DNA of 64,000 nt from Chlorops oryzae (GCA_020466095.1 CM035807.1:30133176-30197175), one strand, 5' to 3'; shown: positions 33,417-46,260, numbered from the stretch's first letter. Numbers and translations are program-made. Notes: generated by a model from the letters alone, not told the origin.

Positions 33417-36400
33417 CTACGTCTCATCATTTACAGTCCCAGTCTCGTCAGTAAGAGCAATTACATTTACCGTTGCTGTATTACTGGATTCAATTAAAGT
33501 TTGGCTTTTCTGCTCCACTGTCACTGGGGACGTCCCTTGTGTGATGGTGCTTGTGGTAGCAGTTATTGATGTAGTGTTGACACTTTTGGGCAACGCTGTG
33601 GAGACACTAGCATTTTCACCTGATGGACTGATGGGTGTTACAGGAAACGATATTTGCTGTTCACTTGACTGTGATGAAGGTGATTGCGGCAACGTTGGAA
33701 GTTGCACTTGTGGTTGTGATTGTGGCTGAGATGGAGATTGAGATGGAGATTGAGATGGTGACTGTGACTGTGACGGAGACTGTGACGGAGACTGTGACTG
33801 AGGTTGAGACTCAGACTGAGACTCAGACTGAGACTGAGACTCAGACTGAGACTGAGACTGAGACTGAGACTGTGACTGAGACTGAGGCTGTGACTGAGGC
33901 TGTGACTGAGGCTGTGACTGAGGCTGTGACTGAGGCTGTGACTGAGGCTGTGACTGAGGCTGTGACTGAGGCTGTGACTGAGGCTGTGACTGAGGCTGTG
34001 ACTGAGGCTGTGACTGAGGCTGTGACTGAGGCTGTGACTGAGGCTGTGACTGAGGCTGTGACTGTGGCTGTGACTGTGGCTGTGACTGAGGCTGTGACTG
34101 AGGCTGTGGCAGAGGAGACTGTGTATTTTCCGGTGTATTAGTTTTACTCGGTGAATTGTTTTTACTATCGTTGTTATTGTTAGTGGCAGCAAATGTAGCG
34201 CATGCACCACCGCCACTGGTAACAAAAATAGTTCCATTCTGAGCTTGATTTGAGGCTGAGGCTGACGATGTCACGGCAACTGCTAAAACATGTTTTATGG
34301 TTTGCGTTTGCTGGGTCGGAAATGCTATTGCCTGAGTGATCGTTTTAGTCGGTGATGTTGAGGGAGTAAGTACTCCCAAGTTCAATAAATTTGGAAGTGT
34401 TATTTTTGAAGAAGTAACAGCTGTTGCTAGCAATGGTGCCGATTGTATTTGCGTTATTGTTTTATTGAGCACTTGTTGTTGCACCTGCTGGTGCTTATTG
34501 ATTGCATTGGCTACGTCCTGGGTCAATGAAAGTGTTTGAGGTGGCGGCGGCGGTGGTGGCACTTGCTGCAATTTGCTGTGTTTTATCTCAACGTTGCTAT
34601 TGGCAGCATTTGCTGCTGCTAATTTAAGAATTTTGCTCGCCGCAGCGCTTGCAGCAATTAAATTTGTGGCAGCAGTTGTGCCATTACTATTCGTTTTTAT
34701 GGAGACTAAACCAATAGTGCTACGCACGAAATTGTTGTTGATGTTGTTGTTGTTGTTACCTGAAAGTGATAGGGTAGCTGGTTGTTGAGTAGCACAACTG
34801 GCATTTGTAATGGAAGTGAATTGATGTGGATTTATTTGGAGATTCATTGTGTTGCCCACGGTTGGCGTTGTGACAACAGTTCCATTTCCTATACTACCAT
34901 TTGCTACTATGCTTCCGGTGATTGTGGCAGTTACTCCATTTGTGAGGTGCTGCAATATGTTGCTGCTAACATTTTGAACACTAACACTGGCTCCGTGACA
35001 GCTGCTGGCCGAACTGGACATATTGCTGATGCTTGAAGGACTCAAAGAACCCAATGACTGCGATGGAGAGCTGCTGCGTTGCATTAGGACTCCGCCACTA
35101 GTAGCAACAACGTGCTGTGTGGTCAATGTGCTATCCGATGTTGCATTATGTGCAGCAAGGGCATGATTCTTAAGACCCTGAGCTGTTTTGTAGCTCTTGC
35201 CGCAATGACATTTATATCCTTTGCGTACTCTGATGTTGTTGAAAAAAAAAAAAAAAATAAATAAAGGATAAATGCAGTAACAATTATTGGCTGAGGCATT
35301 TGTGGCGGCACACCATAATTAATTTTTACGATTACTTACTTTCCATCCTTCTTATGGCCATTTTTCGAATGATACTTAATACCGTTAACGTTTTTATAGC
35401 GCTTTTTACAACCGGGTACAGGGCAAGCGAATGGCTTCTCATTGCCAGGCGTCCCATTACCTCCGGTGCCAGAGTGCCTTTATAACATTCACATGAAATG
35501 TAATATTTCAAAATAAATGAAAACTGATAAAAGTTTTTTCGCTCAGCAATCACCTGCTCCCATAGCGCATAATGAATTCCGAACTGAATTCCTCCGTCGT
35601 CCAAGAATCATTGCTGTCCTCTGACTCAGTAACAACCATTTCATCTTCATCCATTTCACTGCCTGATTATTGAAAATTGCGAAACAAAAAATGAATACGT
35701 CTCCTGCTCAAATGTAATTGAATTTTACCTGTTGGAGTATTACTGCGATTCGAAGATGACATACTATAGCTATGATGCTTTATAGCTAGTTTTCTCTTCA
35801 ACTCAACTCCAGTCGGCGTTGAAGCAATGAATGAGGTCTCCTTGCGAGCATCTTCCGAAATGAATCTCAGTACATAGCTAAGTGGTAGGCAAGCAGGCTG
35901 AGCCTGCTCTTTCTGTTCCACTACCTTGGGATCATAGTCTGTTGGTGTAAAAAACGAAAAAATTACATTAGCTTGTGTTCCAAAAATGCACTTAAAATAT
36001 CATTTTCAATTCAATTTCTATGATTGCCTATGTGGACAGTTCCACCCAATGCTAAAGCAATTAAAACTTTTACAACACAATTCAAAGAATACTATATTTG
36101 TTACGCAGTTATTTGGTTTTATACCGAAATCTGCATTGGCTTTCATACTACAAAGTCTATTCCATTTCAACGCTAAGACAACGTGAGAATTGAAGTGATT
36201 ATTATAGAAAATGTAAAACAAAAGCGTTACAATGATATGGATATCACGGTGTAGACTAAGAGTGAAATCAAACCAAACGAAACCAAAAAATCAGTTTTCT
36301 TAATTCGCTCGATATGTTTAGCTATTCAGATCATAGGAGAGTGTGGCCAAATAACATTCATCACAGGTGTGAATTGGAGTATTGCTTTAAAAGCCTTATA

Positions 36401-38551
36401 AATGAATTTCACATTTACTTGATTAATGATATACGATTATGTGATTGTTTTCTATTTCCCGGGGAAATGAATTCCACTCCCAAATTGATGTGATTTATTT
36501 CTCTTTACCAAGATAGATGGATAATTTAAATGACCTCGACATTACCTTTGGGAAATGAATTTTTTGAATTTTGTAATTAAAATTCCCCCGTCAATCTTGG
36601 TCGAGGGAGAATAGTCACATCAATTTGAGAGTAGAATTCATTTCCCCGGGAAAGGGAAAACAATCACTTACCCGATAGTGTTTCAAGATTTTTGAAGGTA
36701 TAACAGTATTATCTTAGTATTACTTTGGTAGTGTTTGGATCTTAAATATACAATTCGAATACATTTTTGGTATAGTTTTGTGAGCTTTGAATTAGACATT
36801 TAGGGATTAGACCGTTGGTACAAAAAGTTGTCGCATATGAGATTGGTGTCCGCAGTTTAGAGGTTTCACTGTTTATGTCATAATTGTGAGTTACGAAGAT
36901 TTACCCGAATAATATCATCAATCACTCGAATATTTGGCAATGGGAAAACATTTCTTTTGTTCTTTAATGAGAATTCTATGCAGATCGGTATCCTTCAATT
37001 ATTTAAACCTAAAAAATAAACGACAAACAAAAGTAAAACATATTTGGAAAAAAGGATACTTTTTAACAACTTAAGCTTTTTCCTGTGAGAGGATTACATT
37101 TAATTGGAACTGAATTCTGGTTCTCTCACTCCACATTCATTGATATATAAGCTAACTCAACCGTGTTAGTTGCTAATCTTAGCAACTCTTGAAGCTTACA
37201 CGTACGCTAATCAATGATATAAGAAATCACATGACAGAATTAGACAAGAATTGTAATATAAAATAGAAATATTTGCACTTCCGCATTAGCACTCAGATGA
37301 TCAAAAAGCTCGCAGCGCTGCTGCGAAATCATACAAACACATACAAACACTTCAAAATTAAGATTAAAGAGAAAACAAATTGAAATCAGAATCCTTAAAG
37401 AAATATAAGACGCTACTGTTGTGGGTTCGTGTTGCTAAAACTTTAATGAAACTAATTGAGAGGCATACTTCGAGATTCGTAAACGGGAAAAAAGTTTTCT
37501 CTTATTTAAAGTTATGCTTAACGTTGTTCAATTTCGCATCAATCTATGTACAATATAACCCATACTCTTTGTGTGCTCTCTGCCATAAACGTATAGCCCG
37601 ATTCTAAATATTCCCGTCGAATTTTTCCTTGCGGATTTGGAAATAATTTTCCCATTCTAAACACACTATGGGTATTCATTCGAACCCTCGAAGGAGTGAA
37701 CTCTGAGAACTTTTTTGCGTTAACTGACAAAATACATGGAAGTTTTGACGTCTGTTTAAAAAGTTCTCAAAGTTCACTAAGTTCAAGGTCTGAATGAATA
37801 CCCATACTGAGAAGAGAATACACAGGGAATACACAAGAATTTCAAAAATTTGTAGGCAAATACATATCACCATATTCTTCCTCTTAATGATGCATAGAAT
37901 AGGTATAGTAATTCGAAGTTTAAACATAAATTTTATGAGCCGCTGAAGATTATGCTTCATCGATTCGATACAAATATCTTGAAAATTCTCAAGTTTTTCT
38001 TTAATTCATTAATCAAAATCGTAAAATATGTTGATACGTAGAAGTCTAAATTACAATAAAAAACCTTTCTAACATATAGAGTATGTATTATATCTATCCG
38101 TATTGTTCGATTAATGGCAGTTTTAGTAAAGATAATTTTAATTTGATAGAGAAAACTCGAAATAAAATATAACTAAATAAAAATCTCGAGCAGATAAGAA
38201 ATCATTTCAATACACCAAATGTAATGTGCAAAAGACACTTGAGTGATGAGTGCTAGTAAACTGTTATAAGGTACCCCAAAATTCCACTATCGATTTTCCA
38301 AAAGCAAGCACCCAAGCCTCACGCACACAAGTTTACTTCGTGTATAGAACAGCTGATTTTAAACAAATCTAAATATAACTATTAATTACTATATGTCAAG
38401 ATAGATGCGTAGAAATAAATTTTTGGCTCGTTTAATCGAAATGATGCTCACCAATATGTGTGTCCTCGATGTGCTGAATAAGATCGCCCAAGCTAGGAAA
38501 AGTAATTCCACATCCATTGAATTTGCAGATGTTAATTAAAAACACTGCCAT
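33417..38551 (-). CDS. CG12054: JAZF1/CG12054-type C2H2 zinc-finger protein
   Basis: Nuclear zinc-finger protein related to human JAZF1, which is associated with the TIP60/NuA4 acetyltransferase complex. Five exons join in frame to 789 aa: 38452-38551, 35729-35938, 35554-35662, 35340-35477, 33417-35229. Finger 1 is near residues 9-32 (CKFNGCGITFPSL, QHIEDTH). A conserved SPT-like segment DDSWTTEE-type (NDSWTTEEFSSEFI) follows. Finger 2 is near 153-178 (FACPVPGCKKRYKNVNGIKY) and finger 3 near 188-212 (YKCHCGKSYKTAQGLKNH). All are close to the human protein. After finger 3 the protein continues for about 570 residues of Ser/Thr/Asn/Gln-rich sequence, including a long SQPQ tandem array. Vertebrate JAZF1 lacks that extension. 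Intron 1 is 2.5 kb and holds two MITEs. The fingers make the family certain; the fly symbol is from memory. Confidence 0.92.
33735..34110 (-). repeat. 12-bp coding minisatellite encoding SQPQ
   Basis: Inside the last exon of the JAZF1-like gene. The plus-strand unit GGCTGTGACTGA (minus TCACAGCCTCAG) is repeated nearly perfectly about eighteen times between about 33885 and 34110. It grades into shorter GACTGAGACTGA units encoding SQSQ/SESQ and SPSQ. Only the minus frame belongs to the protein; frames on the other strand are shadows. Confidence 0.9.
36441..36667. mobile_element. Foldback MITE with long arms, in the zinc-finger gene intron
   Basis: 227 bp. Left arm GTGATTGTTTTCTATTTCCC continuing through GGGGAAATGAATTC and AAATTGATGTGA. 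The right arm is its near-perfect inverse over about 50 bp. A degraded relative lies near 53100-53150 (TTTCCCGGCAAAATGAATTC). Confidence 0.8.
37669..37804. mobile_element. Tc1/mariner-type MITE (TA flanks)
   Basis: 136 bp starting TGGGTATTCATTC and ending GAATGAATACCCA, flanked by TA at 37667-37668 and 37805-37806. The arms continue with GAACTCTGAGAACTTTTT against AAAAAGTTCTCAAAGTTC. Lies in intron 1 of the JAZF1-like gene. No coding capacity. Confidence 0.75.
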
Positions 38552-38993
38552 TCTTCGATGGGACCAACAAGCGAACGCGCCACTAGAACTGCGACGTATC
38601 CTTAGCCTTCTCCAATCAGACTAATTTCCTCTCTTCAAGGCGATACAACAGCAGGTGTCTTACAACTTGGTGGTTAACTGCTCTTTTACTAGCTCCCTCT
38701 CGCTCTCTCTCTCTCTATTTTTCTCTCGCTCGCGCAACTTTATACCCTTAAAAGCACTTTCGTTTGTTGTTGGGCTGGTGTGTGTTGTCAGTGCATCATT
38801 CTTATTGATTTTAGTTAACGGATCTTTTGGATGAATATCCAATTTAGATCCTGTAATTCATAGTCGGTGGGAATAAAATTATTGCTTCGTTGGCTGTTTG
38901 CTCCTATCTAGCTCGACAAAGCTTATTCTACAACAACAAAAACAACAAAAATTGTTGGCATTGCCATTTGTCAAAGCTTGTCAGTATTGCCAT

Positions 38994-39228
38994 CAGTGTG
39001 ACCATCTTAGCCTTTTTGGGGCTAAATTTAGCTTATTCTTCTTTTGGGGATTGCGCCAAAGCGTAGTTTTTTTTTTAATATAAAAATACTTTTGACTTTT
39101 TTCATAAATTTTTAGTTTCTTTAGCGCAATTAGCAAAATATTTTAAGGCTGCTTTCTTCATTACCCGAAAAAAAATTATTTTTAGCTCATTTTATTTTAG
39201 ACGCTGTCAATTTTTTCTGGCCACACTG
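38994..39228. mobile_element. hAT-like MITE, imperfect target duplication
   Basis: 235 bp with termini CAGTGTGACCA and TGGCCACACTG, and subterminal GCTAAATTTAGC and TTTTTAGCTCA blocks. Flanks ATTGCCAT and ATTACATT are only partly alike, so the 8-bp duplication is unsure. It lies just upstream of the zinc-finger gene start. Confidence 0.6.
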
Positions 39229-41019
39229 ATTACATTTGATTGCCAAACTATCGACTTCTGTTTTAAGCCAAATGCTTGAGAGAGACAAAACAACAACAAA
39301 TGTCTTTTATCCTCTTCACTCTGAAAAACCTTGAGCACTCAGTTCTCTCTGTTTGCTTGGATCACGTCCGAAGCCACACCGCAAACTTAATATGGCACAT
39401 GATTGCTACACTTACGAGTTGCATTTAAGGAATTTGTGATGTTACGCAACTCAATGTCCACCTCTTTCTCCTATATACTGCACAATTAACGCAAAATATT
39501 CAATAACCCGAGCATTTTTTAACGCTTTTTAACGTTGTTACAACATTTTGCAGTTTTTATTTTTTGCTCAGGATCAAGGCGTATTTAACACTAGGCACTA
39601 GGGCACCAGCTACAACTCGAACAAAAACAACATCAGTGCTGCCACTAGCAAAAATTTAATTTTCCCTATAATCTTCAGAAAAAATTGCAAAATTCCCTAC
39701 ACATCAAAATTATATTTTTACATTTTTCCATGCACACATACGAAATCATATCTTTTGAGTTTTAACCATTTTTCATTACAAAGACATAAAATGTCCGATT
39801 CTTGTATCGAAGATTTTAGCTGACCAAAATAACTCCCGGCAATGCAACGATGCATATTTTATAATGATTTTAAAAAAATACTCAAACTTAGATTCTCGCT
39901 TTTCAAAATAATTCGAGTAATACTGGTGTAAATTCATAAAATTAAAATGTCAAATTTTTTTCATTAAAACAAATATGCAAAATCGCTTTCAAGCGACTAA
40001 GTTATATATTTTAAGAATTTTGAAAATTGTTTCTGTAATCGTTAATCAAAAGCGAAGAAGCTAAGAACATATAATAGGCTTTGTGCACCATGTTCAGCCG
40101 TGCACGTAAAATTCACTACTCGTGTTTTTTTTAAATCGCGAGTATTGCGTACTTATAAGGGCAGTAATAATATTTAGTATAGATCAAAATTTGTGATTTT
40201 TATAACAGACCCTATTGCTGGAGGTCCCCTCAAAAACAGTCCGATCGGATCCATTTTCGAACTTGTTCTTGCTCATGTCCCCGTGAGCATGCGTACCAAA
40301 TTTCGATAGCTCAACTTATTACATAAGAAAACTGTATACGGACACACAGACAGACAGACGGACACGGCTAAATGAATCTCTTGGTGACGCTGCTCATTTC
40401 TATATAAATTTTGTATGGTCTATCTCGAAAGGTTCTGGGTATTACACACAACCACACAAACGCAATAAAACCTCGACACAGTGCGTGGGTAAAAAAAATT
40501 GAAATCTTTTTTTTTCTTGGAATTTTTTTAATGATCAAAACAGCTCGAGAAGAAGCTTATTTAAAATTTAAAAAAAATAAAAATATTACTTAACGTATTC
40601 TTTGAATATTTTACTAGCTAAAATGATGTTAAAATAACAATAGAAAATTACGTCTTAGTTGTCAAATAATATATTTTATAATTACTGATTCTCATTTGAA
40701 ATCAAATTATTGCAAGAATGGAATTTCATGGAAAGAATTACGATTAGGGAATTTGATTTATCTGTAGGTAAATCTTATAATTAGGTCCATGGGTATTTTG
40801 GCCGTACATCATTAAAATTATTGTGCGTTTGAAACCGTAATAAGTTGAAAAATTAAAAAATTCCATGATGATGTTTTCGATTTAAATATAGAAAATACAT
40901 TCGACTTGAAACAAAAATCAAATATCAAATTAGTGATGTTTAAAATTACTTAGTTAAGAATTTTCTTTATTTAGAAATCTTCAATATGAAACAGGTTTTC
41001 GATAGGTGGTTTGATCTTT
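39229..41019. other. Intergenic DNA with a dispersed repeat
   Basis: No gene recognised. 40190-40445 carries a repeat with CCGATCGGATCC, ACCAAATTTCGATAGCTCAA, a CAGACAGACAGACGGACACGG tract and a terminal TTCTGGGTATTA. Its layout resembles the repeat at 32121-32777 and it may be a distant member. The rest is AT-rich with no conserved frame. Confidence 0.5.
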
Positions 41020-41680
41020 ACGTGCAGCACCTCTTTTATAATATACTTACAATGTTAAAATCAATCTTGAATTTCGAATTAGCAACTTCTCCTATGAGCG
41101 GCTTGCTTAGTGCATGTTCAAAATCGTGCACACGGATTACGCTGATTCTTGTCCTTGCAGTACGATTGTGCAATTATCCGTTTAGACGGGAGATTCCTGT
41201 TCTGTCTTATCCGATTTATAGTGAAACAATGTTGCTATTGATTCTATGTCATTTACTGTTACAGTTTTTTAAACGTCAATAACCCATTCAATGTAATTTC
41301 TCGAATTACTGTGCAAATGTCATTTTATAATAATACTGCCTCAACTCGAAGCAATTAACCCTTTGTCAGAATGCAAAATTTTCTTGTGAAACCAAGGGTA
41401 CTGTTGTAGCGAGCTCATTGTTTCCACGAAAGTTTTAGTCACTATGATAGAAATCAATACTGATAGTTAACACAAATTAGTCCCATCTAATGTGATATTT
41501 CCGATAATTCAAATTTCACAATATAGACTTAATTATTGAGTTTTTGAATTTACTTCTTAACTCTTATTACTATTCGGTTTCGGTAAATTTTGATAGAAAT
41601 TAGGGAAACACCAACCTTCGAATCTTAATTCAAATTGAATTGCGTTTGAATGACCTAATTCAGCTCGTCAAATTATGAAA

Positions 41681-42024
41681 CAGTGGGACTCCACATGCGA
41701 TAGTTCATAGCATACCATCTGTCAAATTTTATGGTATGCGATGGCAGCAGGTAGAGAGATTTTTTCGATTGGGCATATTTCGGTATGCGATGAGCAATTT
41801 AAGATGGCGTAAAGCAAGTCCATTCGCTGCATAGAAGCGCTAAAACATTAAGTGATGCAAGATTTGTTAAATCAAGAGCAAAAAAGAAAAAAACCCGACA
41901 TTCTGGGTAAATCCTTTCTTGCAGAAAAGGGAACAACATAAAAAAAACTCAAAAGTGACATCTCATCGCAAGCGGTCTCCATTTGCGATCTATCGCATCT
42001 TATGAACAATCGCAAGTGGAGACA
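41681..42024. mobile_element. Inverted-repeat element upstream of SANT gene, copy 1
   Basis: The ends are inverted: left GACTCCACATGCGATAGTTC, right complement GTCTCCACTTGCGATTGTTC. Internal GCATACCATC/ATGGTATGCGATGG blocks are also inverted. It is about 340 bp and non-coding. It ends about 270 bp before the SANT-like start codon. The same element sits at 46261-46606 in copy 2. Confidence 0.7.
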
Positions 42025-42296
42025 GTAAGTAAGGCACTTTACATGATTGACAACACGATTCGGCTGTGAGCTACGAATGACAGACGAACTACGTGTCGTC
42101 TGAGCATAGCATTACTTTCCTGGTAATGCGGCTTATTAAAAGACAGATTTCAAATCATTAAGAACGTCACTAAGTAGATACGTACAGCCAAATCAAATGA
42201 TTCATTCATTAACAGTGAGTTCCGAGTAAATACAAATCAATTAAAGTTATTGGATTAGTGGATATTAATGAACATTTTTTTTTAAGAACATTTAAA

Positions 42297-43018
42297 ATGG
42301 AAAAAGCTTCGTATAAAAGAAGAAGAGTATTTTGGCATCCGGATGACGAAACCGAGATAATTGCGTTATGGGAAGAATTTCAAAATGAGTTATCGAAAGA
42401 AAAGAGGAATGCTCATGTGTACACAAAAATTTCCAAGCGCATGAACGGACGATTTACGGGTGAAGAATGTCACGTAAAAATTCGCAATCTAAAACAAAAA
42501 TTCAGGTATTTGCTTTTTTTTTTTGTCTAATTAATTTTTTTAAATTATTAATCATTTCAAAATCAGAGCAGAAGGAAGGGAAATTCATGTATCGGGTCCA
42601 TCCAAATGGATACATTATAACAGTATACAGAAAATACTTGGAGGATATGATTTAGCGGACCCTTTTCCCGTTGTAAGATGAAAATGCAAACAAGTGTTTG
42701 AAAAATAAATGCGGATTTAATATTTTTCTTAATTGTTCGTAGGAATATCCCGATTCAAACAACTCTCTCTCAACACTAGACTTTACATCGTCGTCATCAT
42801 CAGATGCAGAAACTGAAGATTTGGGACAATCAAGCTGTAAAAAAAGAAAATATTATAAAGAAATGGTTAAAAATATTAAAAGGCAGACACAGTTGCATGA
42901 AACCAAATTGGCTGTGGTCAAAAAAGTATGTGAAGACTTTAGATCATTCCTTCGGCGCCAAGAAGAGAGGGACAAATCTTTTTTACAATTATTCAATAAA
43001 TTGGAAGAAATATTATAA
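42297..43018 (+). CDS. Myb/SANT-like (trihelix-type) DNA-binding protein, copy 1
   Basis: Three exons, 42297-42505, 42567-42672 and 42743-43018, join in frame to 196 aa (start MEKASYKRRRVFWHPDDE). Residues about 10-95 look like a Myb/SANT-like DNA-binding domain: W/F aromatics in RRRVFWHPDDETEIIALWEE, a YTKISKRMNGRFTGEECHVK helix and a WIHYNSIQKILGG segment. Exon 3 has a serine- and acid-rich linker (DFTSSSSSDAETED) and a basic amphipathic, probably coiled-coil C-terminus (YYKEMVKNIKRQ, FLRRQEERDKSFLQLFNKLEEIL in two parts). Such proteins occur as host regulators and as the accessory protein of PIF/Harbinger transposons. No transposase is nearby, so which applies is open. This copy is intact. 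Confidence 0.75.
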
Positions 43019-43300
43019 ACAAATATAATTTAATAGTAAAAACGTTTGTGAAAGGTTAAATTTTTTTTTACTCACTGCAAGAAGAGATGGTCACGGAATG
43101 GTAGCATAAGGTACAACTTTTCGCGCAATTGAAATCATTAAGAACCGATCTGCACTTCTCATTTTTTTTATAGAACTCAGAGAGACACTTCCGCGCAGAT
43201 CAACTTATGGAAGTATAGTTGAGACGGCTCAAACTAGGAATGTAGGAAGTGTCGATTAAACAGTGCATTAGAGGATGTCGTAACTGACTTTAGCTTCCAT

Positions 43301-44335
43301 GCAAGTCGCATATCGTTAGCTTCGGATAGAAAGGGCGTAACTCATTTTTTTTTTAAAACGAGATTTTTGCATTTTCTGATGGTCGACTCTCAAATACACC
43401 CCCTCCAAAAAAATTGACGACCTTTGATTGAAAATACCGAAGTTATAGTTACTTTTAAAAAAGCCCTAACTCGTAGTGAACAATTTTGCGAAAGAAAAAA
43501 GCCCTAACTCACAAAAAGACGTTCAACTACGCCAGTGATGGCGAGAGCTATAAATTAACATTCATAACTGTGCGTGTGCATTAGGGTGATGACTTTTTTT
43601 GAAACTCTTTTCCTGTATCATAGTACGATGAACTTTTATTAAAGACTTCATAGAATACTAATTTTAAGGTTTTTTGTAAAAAAATGTCACGCATCAAGTC
43701 ATTTGAAAAATTTAATTTTTGATTTTTTTCCAAATTTTTGATGTTACTGTAAGCAGAGTAGCTCCTAGAGGGGTCAAATGTAGGACCAACTACCATTATT
43801 TTTTTATTCCAAACAATTACGAAATAATATTTATTTTTTAATTTCCTTCAAAGAGTTTTGAAATAACTATTAAATTGTAATTTATATAATAAATCTTATA
43901 ATTGTTGCGGTCCCTGGGAAATGTATCAAAAATTCCTAAATCAAGTGTCCGCTACCGCTTATTAGAGTGTCCGTATGTTGGAGCGTTTTTCACGAAAATC
44001 ATTGAAACAAACTTGTATGTTGGAAATTGGTACGCTTACATGAGATGTCCGCTTATGGGAGTTGTCCGCAAGTAGAGACTTCACTGTATGCTTACTGAGT
44101 CCGATCATAACAATAACAATGGACGTGCCTAATTGTAAGTATATTACATAAATGTGGGATTTTGCTTTATATTTATTTGTAAATGTAGTCTTATTGAATT
44201 ATATTAAATATTTGTTTTTAATGTCTGTACAATTATTATAACTGTTGATCGAGTTACTTTATACACACTTTCAACTTATGCAACTACTTCACTCCGCGGG
44301 AGCTTGTAGACTTAATATGTCTCGTCACGGCTGCC
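43301..44335. other. Spacer between duplicated units, no gene recognised
   Basis: AT-rich, non-coding by inspection. Contains GAAAAAAGCCCTAACTC twice (near 43455 and 43492, related) and a CATTAGGGTGATGAC motif, but no supported element or gene. Confidence 0.4.
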
Positions 44336-44923
44336 ACTTACAGTAAATTTTTTGGTGCCAAACCAATTCAAAAAATTTACCAAAACCGGAAAAAATGTAC
44401 CAAAAAATATTTCCCAGTCACATATTGATTGGACGAAATAGTAGCAACAACTTAAAACTATTTACTTTGCACGAAGTATTCCATTTTTGAACAAAAAAAA
44501 TTTTTTTCAATTGTGCAAAAATTAAGGAATTTCTTAACAAAAGTTTTTTGACCATAAAGTGTTTAAAAAATTGTAAATTACAAAATTTAAATAAAAAACG
44601 GCTTTAGGTGACTAAACATAATGAGGATCATTATTATTTTAAAAAGCTATTTTGAAAGCGTTGTATGTATTACTAATTGTGCATTTGTCATTATTGTCAT
44701 AGATATATCCTTCACGCTAACAGCCGCCTCACATTATGAGTTCATTCGCTGTTGCAGCTTAGTATACTAAATTTGAGAACAGGATTGGCGCGAAATCCCT
44801 CAGAGTTTAAGTAGTATCAGCGATTTGAAACGAAAAATGTTCCAATTCGACAAACTTTGTACCAATGCACCAGAAAAAAAATGTACCAGTTTTGGTACAA
44901 TTGTACCATAAGTGGCAGCCGTG
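44336..44923. mobile_element. Inverted-repeat element with GTCTCGT duplication, hAT-like
   Basis: 588 bp, with termini CACGGCTGCCACTTA and TAAGTGGCAGCCGTG that are perfectly inverted over 15 bp. It is flanked by direct repeats GTCTCGT (44329-44335 and 44924-44930). The interior has several TTTGGTACA/TGTACCAAAA blocks in both orientations. Non-coding. A 7-8 bp duplication suggests hAT, though class is inference. Confidence 0.75.
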
Positions 44924-45029
44924 GTCTCGTTCTACTGTCTGATCGAAATATATAAATATCGATAGCTAGAGGAAAAGAGCTGAAATCCCACATAAATTTG
45001 AATAATTTTTAAATGATCTGGCTAAATAA

Positions 45030-45340
45030 CGGCTTTTGCCAAATGGGTTCAAGTCTTTGTGGCGATTTTGATGTATTGGCTTAATATTAGTTTCTTGAAT
45101 TAAGAAAGACAAACTCCCAAAGTTCCAGCTTTCCAATTGATATTCCGTCCAATGACCAGCTTTCCAAAATAGCCGATATTTCCTAGTTGGGTTCGTGTCT
45201 TTGTGGAAATAGTCCGTATATACTGGGGAAAAGGTTAGCGTCTTCGGTTGTATTTAGCAAAGATCGCCTCCAAACAGCCATTTTTCCAGATTGTTTGGCT
45301 ACTAAAAGCCAGCTTTCCAGATTGCTTGGCTACTTTTCTA
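45030..45340. repeat. Short imperfect tandem repeats (CCAGCTTTCCA)
   Basis: CCAGCTTTCCA recurs at about 45124, 45156 and 45308, with a TTTTTCCAGATTGTTTGGCTACT / CTTTCCAGATTGCTTGGCTACT pair at 45285-45335, and GGGTTC..GTCTTTGTGG twice (45046 and 45190). It looks like a decayed minisatellite just left of duplication copy 2. Confidence 0.6.
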
Positions 45341-46260
45341 ATCGTGGTGAAAATCGTCTGCCTCCTAATGGTGTGGTGAAACTTTTGTCTAATCCTCACT
45401 AAGAGTGTTGCATCTTCGCGATATAGAATTCCCTTAATGTTTCATTCGTTTTCACACAGGTCGAAATGCTACGTTCAACAAATGCTTCAAAATTTCTTAT
45501 TTTGGCGCTTGCCTCAGACGCGCAGGGTTGAGATAAGAGACCAACGTTAACAAAATACTGATGAAGCCCTAGAAGAGGGTTTGAAACTTTTACCTTTGTG
45601 AACACAAACGAAGCAATAACAAGGAATTCGATAATTTGTTTAACGGCAGGTTTGTGGTGGTGCTCGGCAGCACCTCTTTAATATATACGATACGTTTAAA
45701 ATAATCTTGTAATTTGAATGCAACTCTGCGCGGCTTGCTTATGCTATGTTCAGACGGCACACTGGATTACCTGATTCTTTCCTTGCAGTACGATTGTGAA
45801 TTATCCCGTTTAGACGAGAGATTCCTGATTCGTGTTTTACGTTTTGTGTGAAACATAGTTTTGACTTATCTTGATGTTCGTTTTTAAAACAATAACCCAT
45901 CCGGTAATTTCTCGAATTCTGCACAAATGTCGCAGTTGTAAAACTGTCTCAACTCAAGCAATTAACCCTTATGCAAATGAAAATTTCATTTGAACAAGGG
46001 TCTGTTGTAGCCAGCTCTTGTTTCCACGATAGTTTTACTAGAAGATCATTGGAAGTAACACAAATTAGTCCCATCATGCGTGTGATATTTCCGATAATTC
46101 AATTTCACATATAGTTATTCATTGGTTTTTGTTTCTTCTTCTTCTTATTACATTCGGTTTCGGTAAATTTTGATAGAAATTAGGGAAACACCAACCTTCG
46201 AATCTTAATTCAAATTGAATTGCGTTTGAAAGACCTAATTCAGCTCGTCAAATTATGAAA

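Larger units (their letters stand above)
41020..43300 (+). repeat. Direct duplication, copy 1 (Myb/SANT-like gene unit)
   Basis: This unit and 45660-47900 match in the same orientation, with about 4.6 kb between equivalent points. Homology starts near the shared GCAGCACCTCTTT and ends near GATTAAACAGTGCATTAGAGGATGTCGTAA. From about 41570 onward the copies are almost identical (a few substitutions and single-base indels). The first 550 bp are much more diverged, mainly by small indels. Each copy contains a 340-bp inverted-repeat element followed by the three-exon gene. Confidence 0.9.

Noticed and set aside
33635..34237. Thr/Glu-rich and Ser/His/Leu-rich frames over the minisatellite
   Set aside because: These are the other frames of the 12-bp SQPQ-coding repeat of the JAZF1-like gene.
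40986..41282. 98-codon hydrophobic plus-strand frame
   Set aside because: The matching part of duplication copy 2 has many indels and does not keep the frame.
45399..45605. 68-codon minus-strand frame left of duplication copy 2
   Set aside because: No recognised family, no splice context, and it neighbours decayed tandem repeats.
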